NCBI GenBank assembly: GCA_938007995.1
Contig: CALLLW010000041.1
Location: forward strand, 1-64,000
DNA: 64,000 nucleotides
Origin: an uncultured Granulosicoccaceae bacterium
GTDB lineage: Bacteria > Pseudomonadota > Gammaproteobacteria > Granulosicoccales > Granulosicoccaceae
Direction: 5' to 3'
Positions 17,820 to 27,264 of this stretch are shown here, one piece after another. How positions within the stretch are numbered: position 1 is the first letter of the stretch; each line of letters starts with the position of its first letter. A program made the position numbers and the translations under genes. The notes under the pieces are model-generated. The model was given only the letters and a program-made list of their open reading frames with translations, was not told the DNA's origin and did not search any database.

Positions 17820-18473
17820 TCAGGATGTTCTTATCGTCAGGGCCCAGGCACCAGCTGCCATAAGCAATGATCCACCACCCAGGTTAAAACCCTTTTGCGC
17901 TTTACCACCAGACACAACCCCTCGAACCCGCTCGGCAAAAAAAGAATACACAGCCGCGTTTAACGCAGCCAGTAAAACAAAAGTGACAGCGAGTATCCAT
18001 AACTGCTTGTTCAAACTTGCCGCAGGGTTTGTAAACTGCGGTAGAAAAGCAATAAAAAAAATTATGCCTTTCGGATTAAACACGGTGGCCAGATAAATAT
18101 TTCTAAATACCTTTTTGTTACGCATGCCGGCGTTGCTATCAACCTCTGACAGGGCATGATCGGCTTTCACCATTGAAAACCCTGCGTGAGCTGCGGAATA
18201 GATCATCGATGCACCCAGATAAATCAAGTACAGACCCCCTGCCCACTTCATCACCTGAAACCAGAAAGACGAATAGGCCAGTAACGCACCCAACCCCATC
18301 AAAGACCATAACAGTGCTGTGGCATCACCTGCAGCAACGGCTAAAATCGCGGGCACTCTTACCCTTGGCCCTTCAGATAAAGAATAACTAAGCACAGCCA
18401 GGATTGTCGGCCCGGGTATGACCAACAGGACAACACATGCCACCACATAAGCCAACCAGAGATCAAAGCTCAT
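17820..18473 (-). CDS. LysE/RhtB-family amino acid exporter
   Basis: A 217-residue membrane protein with about six helices. It has the LysE-family opening (LWLAYVVACVVLLVIPGPTILAVLSYSLSEGPR) with the conserved PGP near residue 20 and an internal YLIYLGASMI helix. Members export basic or neutral amino acids or homoserine lactones. It precedes the P450 operon on the same strand but is separated by 103 bp containing the direct repeats, so it may be a separate unit. Confidence 0.83.
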   Translation of the reverse strand: MSFDLWLAYVVACVVLLVIPGPTILAVLSYSLSEGPRVRVPAILAVAAGDATALLWSLMGLGALLAYSSFWFQVMKWAGGLYLIYLGASMIYSAAHAGFSMVKADHALSEVDSNAGMRNKKVFRNIYLATVFNPKGIIFFIAFLPQFTNPAASLNKQLWILAVTFVLLAALNAAVYSFFAERVRGVVSGGKAQKGFNLGGGSLLMAAGAWALTIRTS

Positions 18474-18525
18474 CAGCTAACGAACCCACCGCTGCAATCT
18501 GTAGAACAAATAAACATTGTCTGGC

Positions 18526-19557
18526 TCAGTGCTTTTCCGCTGTATGTGTTGATTCGTCATAGCGACTGATGGCTGACAGCGCCTCGGTAATGAACCGTTG
18601 GTTGCGCTCAATACCATCCGCCTCTTGTATGCGGGTGATATTCCACCCGACATAAGTGCAGGCACGCAGCGCTTCAAAAAACGACAGTAGTTCTACATCG
18701 AGTGGGCGTTGCTGTTGATAACCGGCAACAACAGCATGTGCCAGTTCATCGGCATTGCTGTGACGTTTACAGCGATGTGTGATGGTAGCGAGATCAAACA
18801 ATCGATAGCCAAAGCCACCGTCGTCGAAGTCGATCGGCTGTAACTCATGGCCATTGTATAAAATATTATCCGGCACCAGGTCCGCGTGTATCAGCCCGTA
18901 ATCTGCCTGCTGCAGTGCATCCAGTGTGGCGAGTGCATGCGCTCTGAAGCTCTGCAGGGTTGATTGTTGTGTGGTAGTCAGGTGCGGGTTTTGCCAGAAC
19001 TTCCCCCACAACGGTGTATCACCCACCAGATTCCAGGTTGGCCGTTCAAATGAATCCGGTAGCGGCCAGGCATCTGCAAGCTCATGCATCCGTGCCAGCA
19101 GCACGCCTGTTTGCTGGTACATCTGCACAGTCGGTGTTAGCTGACTAAGAGACTTGCCTTCCACCCAGCTCAGCATATCCACAACCACATCATCTACAAC
19201 CTGGATACTGTCACCATCTAGTGTGCTGATCGACTGCGGAACTGGTGTATTGTGCGATTTGAGCATGTTCATCCACATCAGTTCTGAACGAATTTCATCC
19301 ACACTGCGATAACCCTGACGATGCAGCCGCAATGCAAATTCACCTTTGTCAGATTCCACACGAAAGACATGATTCTCGCGCGTGGCCACCAGTGTAACAG
19401 TGACCTCACCAAGGCCCCAGTGCTCACAGGCTTTTTTAACCACCGTATTGTCAGCGTTCATTTTGGTGAATGCTCTTAGAGCGCCTGTCTGCGTGGTAGA
19501 GATCCATTTCACGTTAAGGAACCGTGGCAGGGATTCTGTTCCAGCAAACAGAGGCAC
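18526..19557 (-). CDS. APH-family phosphotransferase (homoserine kinase type II-like)
   Basis: A kinase-fold protein of 343 residues from the first possible start. A better start is ATG at 19461 (311 residues, MNADNTVVKKACEHWGLG), because the first 32 residues are not family-like. The Brenner-type catalytic motif HADLVPDNIL and the metal-binding IDFDDGGFGYRLFDLA are both clear. The family phosphorylates small hydroxylated molecules (homoserine, choline, aminoglycosides). The neighbouring LysE-type exporter suggests an amino-acid-like substrate, but this is inference. Confidence 0.78.
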   Translation of the reverse strand: MPLFAGTESLPRFLNVKWISTTQTGALRAFTKMNADNTVVKKACEHWGLGEVTVTLVATRENHVFRVESDKGEFALRLHRQGYRSVDEIRSELMWMNMLKSHNTPVPQSISTLDGDSIQVVDDVVVDMLSWVEGKSLSQLTPTVQMYQQTGVLLARMHELADAWPLPDSFERPTWNLVGDTPLWGKFWQNPHLTTTQQSTLQSFRAHALATLDALQQADYGLIHADLVPDNILYNGHELQPIDFDDGGFGYRLFDLATITHRCKRHSNADELAHAVVAGYQQQRPLDVELLSFFEALRACTYVGWNITRIQEADGIERNQRFITEALSAISRYDESTHTAEKH

Positions 19558-19837
19558 TATAATTAGAAGAGATGAATTTCATAACTATTGGCAAAGAATT
19601 GATGCCAGTAGTCGCCGTGTTTCACCACCAGACCATGTTAAAGGCAAACGAGTTTTTGCCACGCAGATCTCCTAAATTGGAACCGGGAAACACACCGGCA
19701 CGATGGCACAACCGCTCGCGGACAGTGCCTTCAGCTTGCCCATATTTACTTCACATGTTAATTATAAACCCCCCGAAGTTCAACAAAGCACTTCGTTGTG
19801 AATGATATGATTTGCTATCCTGAAAAGTCCGTCACCA
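19558..19837. other. divergent intergenic region between kinase and MarR gene
   Basis: About 280 bp (376 bp if the kinase starts at 19461). It carries the candidate MarR operator at 19781-19798. I see no RNA gene or further coding sequence. Confidence 0.45.
19781..19798. promoter_or_regulatory. candidate MarR/HpaR operator
   Basis: CAACAAAG-CA-CTTCGTTG is an imperfect palindrome with one mismatch in the arms. It ends 39 bp before the hpaR-like start codon, consistent with autoregulation by this MarR-family protein. Size and spacing match MarR sites in general. Confidence 0.4.
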
Positions 19838-20281
19838 ATGCCCAACAAGCTGCCTTCTACCACCAGATCACTGCCGATTGCTCTGATTCGCGCCAGAGAA
19901 GGTATCATGCCGCCAATTCGCGAGATGCTCGCAGACGCCGGAATTACCGAACAGCAGTGGCGCGTCCTCCGGGTGCTGGCAGAGTACGGGCCGCAGAGTA
20001 CATCCACGCTCGCAAGCCGTGCATCACTGCTTTTTCCGAGCCTCACCCGCATCGCCCAGACCATGCAGAGCAAGGGATTGATCACCCTCTCACGTGATGA
20101 AGACGACCGTCGCCGACAGCTGATTGAGATCACGGCTGAAGGGCAAAAAATTATCGACGACAAATCCAGACAAGCGCTAAAAATCGTTGCAGACGTAAAG
20201 CGAAGGATTGGCGAAGAAAGATATGATGCCCTGCTTGATACGCTGGCACTGCTTGATCCGGACAGCACCCGAGGGCAGTAA
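19838..20281 (+). CDS. MarR-family regulator, HpaR-like
   Basis: A 147-residue winged-helix dimer. Residues about 35-110 hold the MarR core (ITEQQWRVLRVLAEYG, LTRIAQTMQSKGLI, RDEDDRRRQLIEIT), the last being the beta-wing. The opening PSTTRSLPIALIRAREGIMPPIR is typical of HpaR, the repressor of homoprotocatechuate degradation. No hpa catabolic genes are in the window, so the regulated pathway lies elsewhere or differs. It is convergent with the MerR gene downstream. Confidence 0.82.
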   Translation: MPNKLPSTTRSLPIALIRAREGIMPPIREMLADAGITEQQWRVLRVLAEYGPQSTSTLASRASLLFPSLTRIAQTMQSKGLITLSRDEDDRRRQLIEITAEGQKIIDDKSRQALKIVADVKRRIGEERYDALLDTLALLDPDSTRGQ

Positions 20282-20311
20282 CAAGCCTCTGCCGTCAGTG
20301 GCAGGAATGTC

Positions 20312-20674
20312 TCAACACCCTGTGCCCGACCTTAGCAGGTCGAGTTTGTTGCTGATGTACATTCTTGAATTCTCGAGCTCCGCAATTTTGGCGTTCACCC
20401 CTGACAGCTTATCTTCAAATATTTTTATCTGTTCATCAGTCGTGAGAACTCCGGAAAAGTACGCATCGATGTGCACTGCAATTTCTTTAAGCGTAAAGCC
20501 CATCGACTTACCCATTTTAATAATCTCGATTCTGTCCAGATTAACGTCCGGGTACCGATTATAACTTCGGGTACCGGCTGCCTGTTGCTCTACCTGCAGC
20601 AGGCCAATCTCGTGGTAGTGTCGAATGGAATCCTTGCTTAAGCCGGTGGCTTTTGCCAGTTCATTGATGAGCAT
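20312..20674 (-). CDS. MerR-family transcriptional regulator
   Basis: About 120 residues from the ATG at 20674. A longer frame begins at 20707, but the MerR fold starts at MLINELAKATGLSKDSIRHYHEIGLL, so the internal ATG is preferred. The helix-turn-helix and the RYHE-type wing are clear, followed by a dimerisation coil ending with the TGC C-terminus. MerR proteins untwist promoters with 19-20 bp spacers, and one such promoter lies between this gene and the divergent molybdenum hydroxylase operon. It is therefore the probable regulator of that operon. Only one cysteine is present at the C-terminus, so a metal sensor is unlikely. Confidence 0.78.
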   Translation of the reverse strand: MLINELAKATGLSKDSIRHYHEIGLLQVEQQAAGTRSYNRYPDVNLDRIEIIKMGKSMGFTLKEIAVHIDAYFSGVLTTDEQIKIFEDKLSGVNAKIAELENSRMYISNKLDLLRSGTGC

Positions 20675-20686
20675 TACGTTATACGC

Positions 20687-20718
20687 TTGACTGTGGGGTT
20701 TACCCAATAGGCTACACT
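20687..20718 (+). promoter_or_regulatory. MerR-type promoter of the iorA-like operon
   Basis: TTGACT (20687-20692) and TACACT (20713-20718) are separated by 20 bp, too long for a normal sigma-70 promoter but standard for MerR control. The spacer holds the palindrome GGGTTTACCC (20696-20705). It lies 35 bp before the 2Fe-2S subunit start and overlaps the leader of the divergent MerR gene. Confidence 0.5.
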
Positions 20719-20752
20719 GCGCACCTGTTCACCGCAATCGCAGATAAACCGT

Positions 20753-21214
20753 ATGGAAATCACAGTCAACAATACGTCTTACACCATAGACGCAGAACCG
20801 GAAATGCCATTGTTATGGGTATTGCGAGATGAGCTGGGCATCACCGGCCCGAAGTACGGGTGCGGAATCGCACAATGCGGCGCTTGCACCGTGCACGTAA
20901 ATGGCTACGCTGTGCGCTCCTGCCAACTGGCTATCGGTGATCTTGGTAATAGCCAGGTCACAACCATCGAAGGTCTGGGCACAACACAGTCATTGCATAG
21001 TGTTCAGCAAGCCTGGATAGAAAATCAGGTGGCGCAGTGCGGGTATTGCCAGTCAGGGCAGATCATGCAGGCCGCCTCTTTATTATCAACCAACCCTGAC
21101 CCGACCGATGATCAAATCGATGCGGCGATGTCTGGCAACTTGTGTCGGTGTGGTACTTATCCGCGTATTCGAGCAGCGGTAAAAGCTGCAGCCAAAAAGC
21201 TACAGGAGGTTTAA
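20753..21214 (+). CDS. iorA: 2Fe-2S subunit of an isoquinoline 1-oxidoreductase-like molybdenum hydroxylase
   Basis: A 153-residue electron-transfer subunit with two [2Fe-2S] sites. The plant-ferredoxin type site is [16 protein letters not shown], and the second is CGYCQSGQ followed by GNLCRCGTY. This matches the small subunits of xanthine-oxidase-family enzymes of the two-subunit IorAB type. It passes electrons from the molybdopterin subunit. The stop codon overlaps the ATG of the next gene by one base (TAATG), so the two are co-translated. Confidence 0.87.
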   Translation: MEITVNNTSYTIDAEPEMPLLWVLRDELGITGPKYGCGIAQCGACTVHVNGYAVRSCQLAIGDLGNSQVTTIEGLGTTQSLHSVQQAWIENQVAQCGYCQSGQIMQAASLLSTNPDPTDDQIDAAMSGNLCRCGTYPRIRAAVKAAAKKLQEV

Positions 21215-23466
21215 TGATGGGCCGATTACGCACCCTAACCCGACGTACGTTTTTAATTGGCTCCGCTGCAGTCGCTGGCGGTGTGGTGTTCGGCACCTAC
21301 CTTGCCAAACGTCCGGTTAAAAACCCGCTGTTAACAGATCTGCAGCAAGGCGAAGCAGCAATAACGCCATATGTAAAAATTGACTCCAGCGGTGTAACAC
21401 TGATAACACCACGTGCAGACAAGGGCCAGGGTGCTTATTCACTGCAGGCGCAGTTAATCGCTGAAGAGCTGGATATTGATCCCGCCAGTGCGAATCTATC
21501 ACCAGGTCTGCCAGGCCCCGCGTATTACAACGGTACAGTGATGGAAGAAAGCGTGCCGTTTCCAGCTTATAATCAAGGTGCCATGGCTGAGACCGTGCGC
21601 AGATTTATGCATGTACCTGCAAAGTTACTGGCTATGCAAATCACCGGTGGCTCATCAACCGTGCCAGACAGTTTTGTAAAGTTACGTATGGCGGGTGCGA
21701 TTGCACGTGAAACGTTAAAAGAAGCTGCGGCGCAACAAAGCGGTATTGCACGTGATCAACTCAGCACTGAAAACGGTTTTGTCGTGTTGCCTGACGGCAC
21801 CCGCCTGCCCTACACAGAGCTGGCAACACCTGCCGCGGGCATTGAACCCGTTACCGATGTCGAGCTACGGTCTAAGAGCGACTGGAAGTCTCTGGGCAAG
21901 CCCATGCAACGAATCGATATGCCTGCAAAATGCACTGGCACAGAACAGTACGGTATTGATTTGCAAATTGAAGGCATGGTGCATGCAGCAGTGCGAGCAA
22001 ACCCGGGGCTCGGCGCAGCGGTAGAAAGCTACGATGCCACGGCTGCCGAGTCCATGCGTGGTGTGCAAAAAGTACTGCCGATTGAAAACGGCGTCGCAGT
22101 AGTTGCAGACAACACCTGGCGTGCCTGGCGCGCGGTAGATGCCATTGATATTCAATGGGCTGCGGGCCCTTACCCTGCCAGTACCGATGAAATATTTGCC
22201 AAAATAGAAAAAGTAATCAACAACGAAGCACATCGTGACCACCGACAACGCGACGAAGGTGATGTTGAATCAGCGTTGGAAGATGGTGATATCTTTGAAG
22301 CTCAATACAAAGTGCCTTATCTGGCACACGCTCCGATGGAGCCGATGAACGCTATCGTCAAGGTAACAGACGATCAATGTGAAATCTGGACAGGCACGCA
22401 AATACCGCTTTTTGTACGAGATCACGCAGCAGCGTTGACCGGCCTCGATAAAGAAAACGTGTTTGTTTATGTTCAGCCAATAGGTGGCAGCTTTGGTCAT
22501 AAACTCGAAGATACCCACGTACTGCAGGCAGTAGAAATCGCCATGGCTTTGAAGGGGACTGCAGTAAAGTTAGTCTGGTCACGTGAAGAAGACATGACAC
22601 ACGACTACCTGCGACCAGGTGCTGTTGCGATCGGTAGGGGAAAGGTTGCCGACAGCAAAGTTGATACATTTGATTTATCAGTGGCACAGTCAGCATTGTT
22701 ACCTGACTGGTTTGGCCGGCTGATGAAAATAAATATTCCGGGGCCTGACGCCACCATCACCACCGGTTCATGGGATCAACCATTTGACATACCCAACTAT
22801 CGAGTAACAGGTTACCGCGCGCCGACCATGGTGCCTATATCTTCATGGAGATCAGTTGGCGCATCCGGCAATGGTTTTTTCCATGACTCACTGCTGGATG
22901 AGCTGATTCATAAAGCCGGTGCTGACCCTTTGGCCGAACGCATTCGCCTATGCCTTGATGATACGTCTCGCAAAGTGTTAGAGAAAGCAGGCGAAATTTC
23001 CGACTGGAATGGTCCATCCATCAGTGAGAATCGCGGTCGCGGCGTAGCATTTTGTTTATCGTTCGGCGTACCTACTGCCGTCGTTACCGAAGTCACTAAC
23101 ACCGATTCCGGAATAAAGATCGATAAAGTCTATGTTGTTGTTGATGTAGGAGACGTTCTGGACCCGGTCAACCTTGAGGCGCAGGTATTCGGCGGTGTTA
23201 TTTTCGGTATGGCACACGCAATGAATTGCGAAACCACATTTGAAAATCACGCTGCACAGCAAAACAACTACCATGCGTTTGAAGGCATGCGGCTCTACCA
23301 GGTGCCAGAGTTTGAGGTTGTGGCACTGAGCAACGCAGGCAAAATTCGTGGCATTGGTGAACCCGGTGTGCCACCCGCAGCGCCTTCGTTGGGGAATGCG
23401 ATTTTCGCTGCAACAGGCCGGCGTATCAGGGAACTGCCGTTTAATAAACAGATTGATTTTGTGTGA
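21214..23466 (+). CDS. iorB: molybdopterin subunit of an isoquinoline 1-oxidoreductase-like enzyme
   Basis: A 750-residue catalytic subunit. An open frame extends upstream to 21142, but the ATG at 21214 is preferred: AGGAGGT lies 4 bases before it. The N-terminus is a twin-arginine signal (LTRRTFLIGSAAVAGGVV), so the folded cofactor-bearing enzyme is exported. The C-terminal RGIGEPGVPPAAP contains the catalytic Glu of the xanthine-dehydrogenase family. IorB-type proteins fuse two Mo-domain halves without a FAD subunit and pass electrons to a cytochrome. The diheme cytochrome c just downstream fits this. The substrate may be an N-heterocycle or an aldehyde. Confidence 0.85.
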   Translation: MMGRLRTLTRRTFLIGSAAVAGGVVFGTYLAKRPVKNPLLTDLQQGEAAITPYVKIDSSGVTLITPRADKGQGAYSLQAQLIAEELDIDPASANLSPGLPGPAYYNGTVMEESVPFPAYNQGAMAETVRRFMHVPAKLLAMQITGGSSTVPDSFVKLRMAGAIARETLKEAAAQQSGIARDQLSTENGFVVLPDGTRLPYTELATPAAGIEPVTDVELRSKSDWKSLGKPMQRIDMPAKCTGTEQYGIDLQIEGMVHAAVRANPGLGAAVESYDATAAESMRGVQKVLPIENGVAVVADNTWRAWRAVDAIDIQWAAGPYPASTDEIFAKIEKVINNEAHRDHRQRDEGDVESALEDGDIFEAQYKVPYLAHAPMEPMNAIVKVTDDQCEIWTGTQIPLFVRDHAAALTGLDKENVFVYVQPIGGSFGHKLEDTHVLQAVEIAMALKGTAVKLVWSREEDMTHDYLRPGAVAIGRGKVADSKVDTFDLSVAQSALLPDWFGRLMKINIPGPDATITTGSWDQPFDIPNYRVTGYRAPTMVPISSWRSVGASGNGFFHDSLLDELIHKAGADPLAERIRLCLDDTSRKVLEKAGEISDWNGPSISENRGRGVAFCLSFGVPTAVVTEVTNTDSGIKIDKVYVVVDVGDVLDPVNLEAQVFGGVIFGMAHAMNCETTFENHAAQQNNYHAFEGMRLYQVPEFEVVALSNAGKIRGIGEPGVPPAAPSLGNAIFAATGRRIRELPFNKQIDFV

Positions 23467-24122
23467 GTCAAATTATGAAACCAACCTACTTCCACAAGTC
23501 AGTGATGGTGGCCCTGCCTTTATTTTCCGCTATTGCAATCACATCGGTTATAGCTGCCGATGATAAAATTGAAATCAACCCACCTGCAGCCGATTCCATT
23601 AGCAAAGCGCAGGGGCTTGAAGCATGGTCAAGAATATACGAGGTCACCAGTCATCCACGATGTGCAAATTGCCACACCGGCCCTTCGGACAGACCCATGT
23701 GGTCGGGGCCTTCTTATGGCAAAACACGCGAGCATGGTATGAACATACAAGCAGGTGCCAGCCGCATAGGTGCAGAAACCATATTATGCAGCACATGTCA
23801 CACCACCAAAAGCCACGACTGGGAAAACGCCAACACCACCAACCACGCAGCACCACGTGTTGCGATGAGCTGGTCATTAGCACCAGTGGAAGCACACTGG
23901 TTTGGTCGTACAACGCAGCAAATTTGCGAGCAGCTACGCAACCCTGAAACCAATGGTGGTCGTGACATGCTTGAGATAGCTGAACATCTCAATCATGACC
24001 TTATTCTTCATTGGGCATGGTCACCGGGTGCTAATCGAGAGCCTGCACCTTATAGTTTGCAGGAGCACGTTAACGATATATTGATGTGGGGTGTTGCCAG
24101 TACACCGTGCCCGGAGGATTGA
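23463..24122 (+). CDS. diheme c-type cytochrome, electron acceptor of the molybdenum hydroxylase
   Basis: Up to 219 residues. The GTG at 23463 overlaps the previous stop; the ATG at 23475 (215 residues) is equally possible and gives a cleaner signal peptide (YFHKSVMVALPLFSAIAITSVIA). Two heme c motifs are visible, CANCH near residue 75 and CSTCH near 119, with several Met and His residues for distal ligation. It is the third gene of the operon and is predicted to take electrons in the periplasm. The last codons (GCCAGTACACCGTGCCCGG) are duplicated inside the downstream 224-bp repeat array. Confidence 0.83.
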   Translation: MSQIMKPTYFHKSVMVALPLFSAIAITSVIAADDKIEINPPAADSISKAQGLEAWSRIYEVTSHPRCANCHTGPSDRPMWSGPSYGKTREHGMNIQAGASRIGAETILCSTCHTTKSHDWENANTTNHAAPRVAMSWSLAPVEAHWFGRTTQQICEQLRNPETNGGRDMLEIAEHLNHDLILHWAWSPGANREPAPYSLQEHVNDILMWGVASTPCPED

Positions 24123-24830
24123 ACGAGTACGTCTTGAGCGATGTTGGTGGATGCGCGTTATAGCTCAGCTAAGAACAAATATCGTACATGTTTTAATGTT
24201 AGCCGAAGTGGCCTGAGTTAGATTAGCTTATCCCCCCTACGGGTAACAACAGATACCTGATCACAACACTGATCTTAACGTAGGGTGGCATAAGCTGAAA
24301 GCGCATCCACCAGAAGCAGCCAGGTACACCGTGCCCGGAAGATTAAACGAGAAAGCTTTGAGCGACATTGGTGGATGCGCGTCAACATACAGCGAAGAAA
24401 CAATATTGTGCATGCTTTAATGTTGATCATAATGACTCGAAATTGATTAGCTTATCCCCCCTATGGGTAACAACAGACACCTGATCACAACACTGACCTT
24501 AACGTAGGGTGGCATAAGCTGGAGGCGCATCCACCAGAAACAGCCAGGTACACAGTGCCCAAAAGATTAAACGAGAAAGCTTTGAGCGACATTGGTGGAT
24601 GCGCGTCAACATACAGCGAAGAAACAATATTGTGCATGCTTTAATGTTAGCCGAAGTGGCCTGAGTTAGATTAGCTTATCCCCCCTACTGGAAGCAAAGG
24701 ATACCTGATCACAACACTGATCTTTTCGTAGGGTGGCATAAGCTGGAGGCGCATCCACCAGAAACAGCCAGGTACACAGTGCCCGGAAGATTAAACGAAA
24801 AAGCCTTGAGCGACATTGGTGGACGCGCGT
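24123..24830. repeat. 224-bp tandem repeat array (about 3 copies)
   Basis: GTAGGGTGGCATAAGC begins at 24280, 24504 and 24728, a strict 224-bp period, preceded by a partial unit from 24123. Each unit holds an approximately 186-bp element with inverted ends (GTAGGGTGGCATAAGCT and AGCTTATCCCCCCTAC) and a nested inverted pair (GCGCATCCACCA and TGGTGGATGCGC). A 38-bp spacer containing CCTGATCACAACACTGA follows. The unit also contains GTACACCGTGCCCGGAAGAT, a copy of the 3' end of the adjacent cytochrome gene, which points to this locus as the source of the repeat. The last unit breaks off inside the hydrolase pseudogene. Confidence 0.9.
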
Positions 24831-25307
24831 CATCTACGATCACAACGGCAATGGCCAGTCGCCAACGCCCAACGACTACAGCACCATTACTTTCAAACAC
24901 TGGTCAGTGATGCCGACGCTCTGCGAGCGGGGCCTGGAATGGAAAAAATTGTTCTGATGGGGCATTCGTATGGTGTTTTTTTGGCTATGGAGTACGCACT
25001 GAGATATCAGGAAAATTTCTCAGGTTTAATACTTGCCAGTACCTTACCTAACATCACCAACTACGCGCCGATCATTGTCAGTACTCGCTTGAGTGAGATC
25101 ACTGAACCGACTCTGATACCGGGTGGTCGGAACGATTTCATAATGATCCCTCAGGGCCATATCGATTTGGATGCAGCATTGCCAAATTCAAAATTAGTGT
25201 TCTTTGAAAACAGCGGACATTTCCCGTTCATTACAGAGGCTGATCTCTATCGGCAAACTGTTAGTGACTGGCTGGCTGTTATCTGGCTTGTTTTCACTAA
25301 CCATTAA
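24829..25307 (+). pseudogene. alpha/beta hydrolase (proline iminopeptidase-like) remnant
   Basis: This is a broken gene. In the frame starting at 24829 it reads VIYDHNGNGQSPTPNDYS, the oxyanion-side region of the family; the frame is then lost near 24900. In the next frame GMEKIVLMGHSYGVFLAMEYA gives the nucleophile elbow GHSYG, followed by LASTLPN. The cap domain that should follow is missing: the text jumps to TEPTLIPGGRNDF and SGHFPFITEADLY, the C-terminal Asp/His region. There are thus three lesions: N-terminus replaced by the repeat array, a frameshift, and an internal deletion of roughly 100 residues. No activity is expected. Confidence 0.8.
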
Positions 25308-25335
25308 AACGAGAGGCGCCTGCTAATCAGAAGGT

Positions 25336-26403
25336 TTAAGCCTTGAGCGACGCAACCCGTTGTGATGTTGCCTTGTCGAATACATGCACATTATCAGGCG
25401 AAATGGATACGCGCATGTTTTGCTCAGTACCGAGCGCACTGTGAACCCCCGCCATACTGACAATCACCGGGTCACGGCTTTGACTCAGGCGCCCATGCAA
25501 TAAGGTGTTTGCTCCAAGTGGCTCTGCAAGGTGAATATTCACCCGTAAAGGGCCATTTTCATCAGCAATCAGGTGCTCCGGACGCAAACCAATAACTGCT
25601 TCACCCTCGAACGAGCAATTGCACCTGATGCGTACACCGGATTCCAGCACCGCCTCACCGCCTTTAACCGTTGCATCAAATGCATTCATCGATGGACTGC
25701 CAATAAACTGAGCCGCAAACAAAGTGTGTGGTTTCTGGTAAACCTCCAGTGGCGTGCCGATCTGTTCGGCAACGCCTTCATTCATGACTATCATTCGATC
25801 CGCCATGGTCATGGCTTCTACCTGATCATGAGTAACATATAACGATGTGATGCCGAGCCTTGTTTGCAACTCTTTGATTTCCAGCCGCATTTGCACGCGC
25901 AGTTTTGCATCGAGATTAGATAGTGGCTCGTCAAACAGAAATACCGACGGCTCGCGCACGATGGCACGCCCCATTGCCACTCTTTGTCGCTGCCCGCCTG
26001 ATAATTGTTTTGGTTTCCGATTAAGGTAATCCTGAAGCTCAAGTAGCTCTGCTGCCTCTTCTACCTTTTTGTTAATCTCAGGTCTAGATACACCCGCAAT
26101 TTTTAAGCTATACGCCATGTTCTGACGTACAGACATGTGCGGGTAAAGCGCGTAGTTTTGAAACACCATGGCAATGTCACGATCCATCGGCTCAAGATCG
26201 TTAACCCGGCTGCCATTAATGTGTACCTCACCTTGAGAAATAGTTTCAAGACCCGCCACCAAGCGCAGTAATGTCGATTTGCCACAGCCGGACGGCCCGA
26301 CAATCACAATAAACTCGCCATCTTCAATCTGCGCGTCAATGCCGTGAATAACCTCAGTACCGGAGAAGCTCTTTCTGACGTCGATAAGTTCTACAGTCGC
26401 CAT
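25336..26403 (-). CDS. ugpC: sn-glycerol-3-phosphate-type ABC transporter ATP-binding protein
   Basis: A 355-residue sugar-type (MalK/UgpC) ATPase. Walker A GPSGCGKST is near 37-45, the signature LSGGQRQRVAMGRA near 134, and Walker B FLFDEP near 156. The C-terminal half is a TOBE/MalK regulatory domain with IGLRPEHL. It abuts the UgpE-like gene directly (26403/26404), so translation is coupled. It energises the permease pair upstream. Substrate could be glycerol-3-phosphate, a glycerophosphodiester or a sugar. Confidence 0.86.
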   Translation of the reverse strand: MATVELIDVRKSFSGTEVIHGIDAQIEDGEFIVIVGPSGCGKSTLLRLVAGLETISQGEVHINGSRVNDLEPMDRDIAMVFQNYALYPHMSVRQNMAYSLKIAGVSRPEINKKVEEAAELLELQDYLNRKPKQLSGGQRQRVAMGRAIVREPSVFLFDEPLSNLDAKLRVQMRLEIKELQTRLGITSLYVTHDQVEAMTMADRMIVMNEGVAEQIGTPLEVYQKPHTLFAAQFIGSPSMNAFDATVKGGEAVLESGVRIRCNCSFEGEAVIGLRPEHLIADENGPLRVNIHLAEPLGANTLLHGRLSQSRDPVIVSMAGVHSALGTEQNMRVSISPDNVHVFDKATSQRVASLKA

Positions 26404-27264
26404 CTATTTCTCACTGTCCATAAGGCCACGGATAAACAATTTCTGCATCGATACAACAACAATAACGGGTGGAATCATTGCCAATATTGAAGTAGCCATG
26501 ATCACCGGCCAGTCTGCAGTGTCATCACCTGATGGAAACATCTGTTTAATACCCATAACAATGGTGTTCATCTCAGGGTCGGTGGTGATCAACAGTGGCC
26601 ATAAATATTGGTTCCAGCCATAGATAAACAAAATAACAAACAAGGCCGCAATATTGGTGCGACTCATGGGTAAGACGATATCAAAGAAAAACTGCATTGG
26701 CCTGGCACCATCGACACGTGCCGCTTCTGCCAGTTCATCTGGAATAGTCAGATAAAACTGCCGGAATAAAAACGTGGCAGTTGCTGAAGCGATAAGTGGA
26801 AATATCAATCCGGAATAGCTATTCAGCATGCCAAAGCCTGCAACCACCTCATAGGTCGGCACAATCCGCACCTCAACTGGCAGCATTAACGTGATGAAAA
26901 TCATCCAGAAGAAAACATTGCGGCCTGGAAAACGAAAATACACAATCGCAAAAGCAGACAGCAGCGAGATAATTATTTTTCCGGCGGCAATACCGATCGC
27001 CATAATCAATGAATTCAATAGCATTGTGGTGACCGGTACATTCACACCGGCGAATAGCGCACGCTTATAGTTCTCAAGCATTTGACCACCCGGCCATACC
27101 GGCATTGGCGGTGATACTATATCTGCCTGAGTAACCGTTGAGGCGACGAAAGCAAGCCAGATTGGAAAAAACACAAAGAACACACCAATGATCATTAACA
27201 AGTGTGTTAACCAAAGCTTGCGCCCGGAGCTCTCGACCATGCCTGACTTATCAGCGGTCGCCAT
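26404..27264 (-). CDS. ugpE: sugar/glycerol-phosphate ABC permease, UgpE type
   Basis: A 286-residue permease with six helices. The EAA loop is [23 protein letters not shown], which binds the ATPase. The opening [22 protein letters not shown] and length match UgpE. It shares one base with the UgpA-like gene (27264) and abuts ugpC. Confidence 0.86.
   Translation of the reverse strand: MATADKSGMVESSGRKLWLTHLLMIIGVFFVFFPIWLAFVASTVTQADIVSPPMPVWPGGQMLENYKRALFAGVNVPVTTMLLNSLIMAIGIAAGKIIISLLSAFAIVYFRFPGRNVFFWMIFITLMLPVEVRIVPTYEVVAGFGMLNSYSGLIFPLIASATATFLFRQFYLTIPDELAEAARVDGARPMQFFFDIVLPMSRTNIAALFVILFIYGWNQYLWPLLITTDPEMNTIVMGIKQMFPSGDDTADWPVIMATSILAMIPPVIVVVSMQKLFIRGLMDSEK

Noticed and set aside
24816-25307. 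Treating the 163-codon frame as an intact hydrolase
   Set aside because: The N-terminal 45 codons are out of the family frame, with the matching sequence in another frame, and the cap domain is missing.
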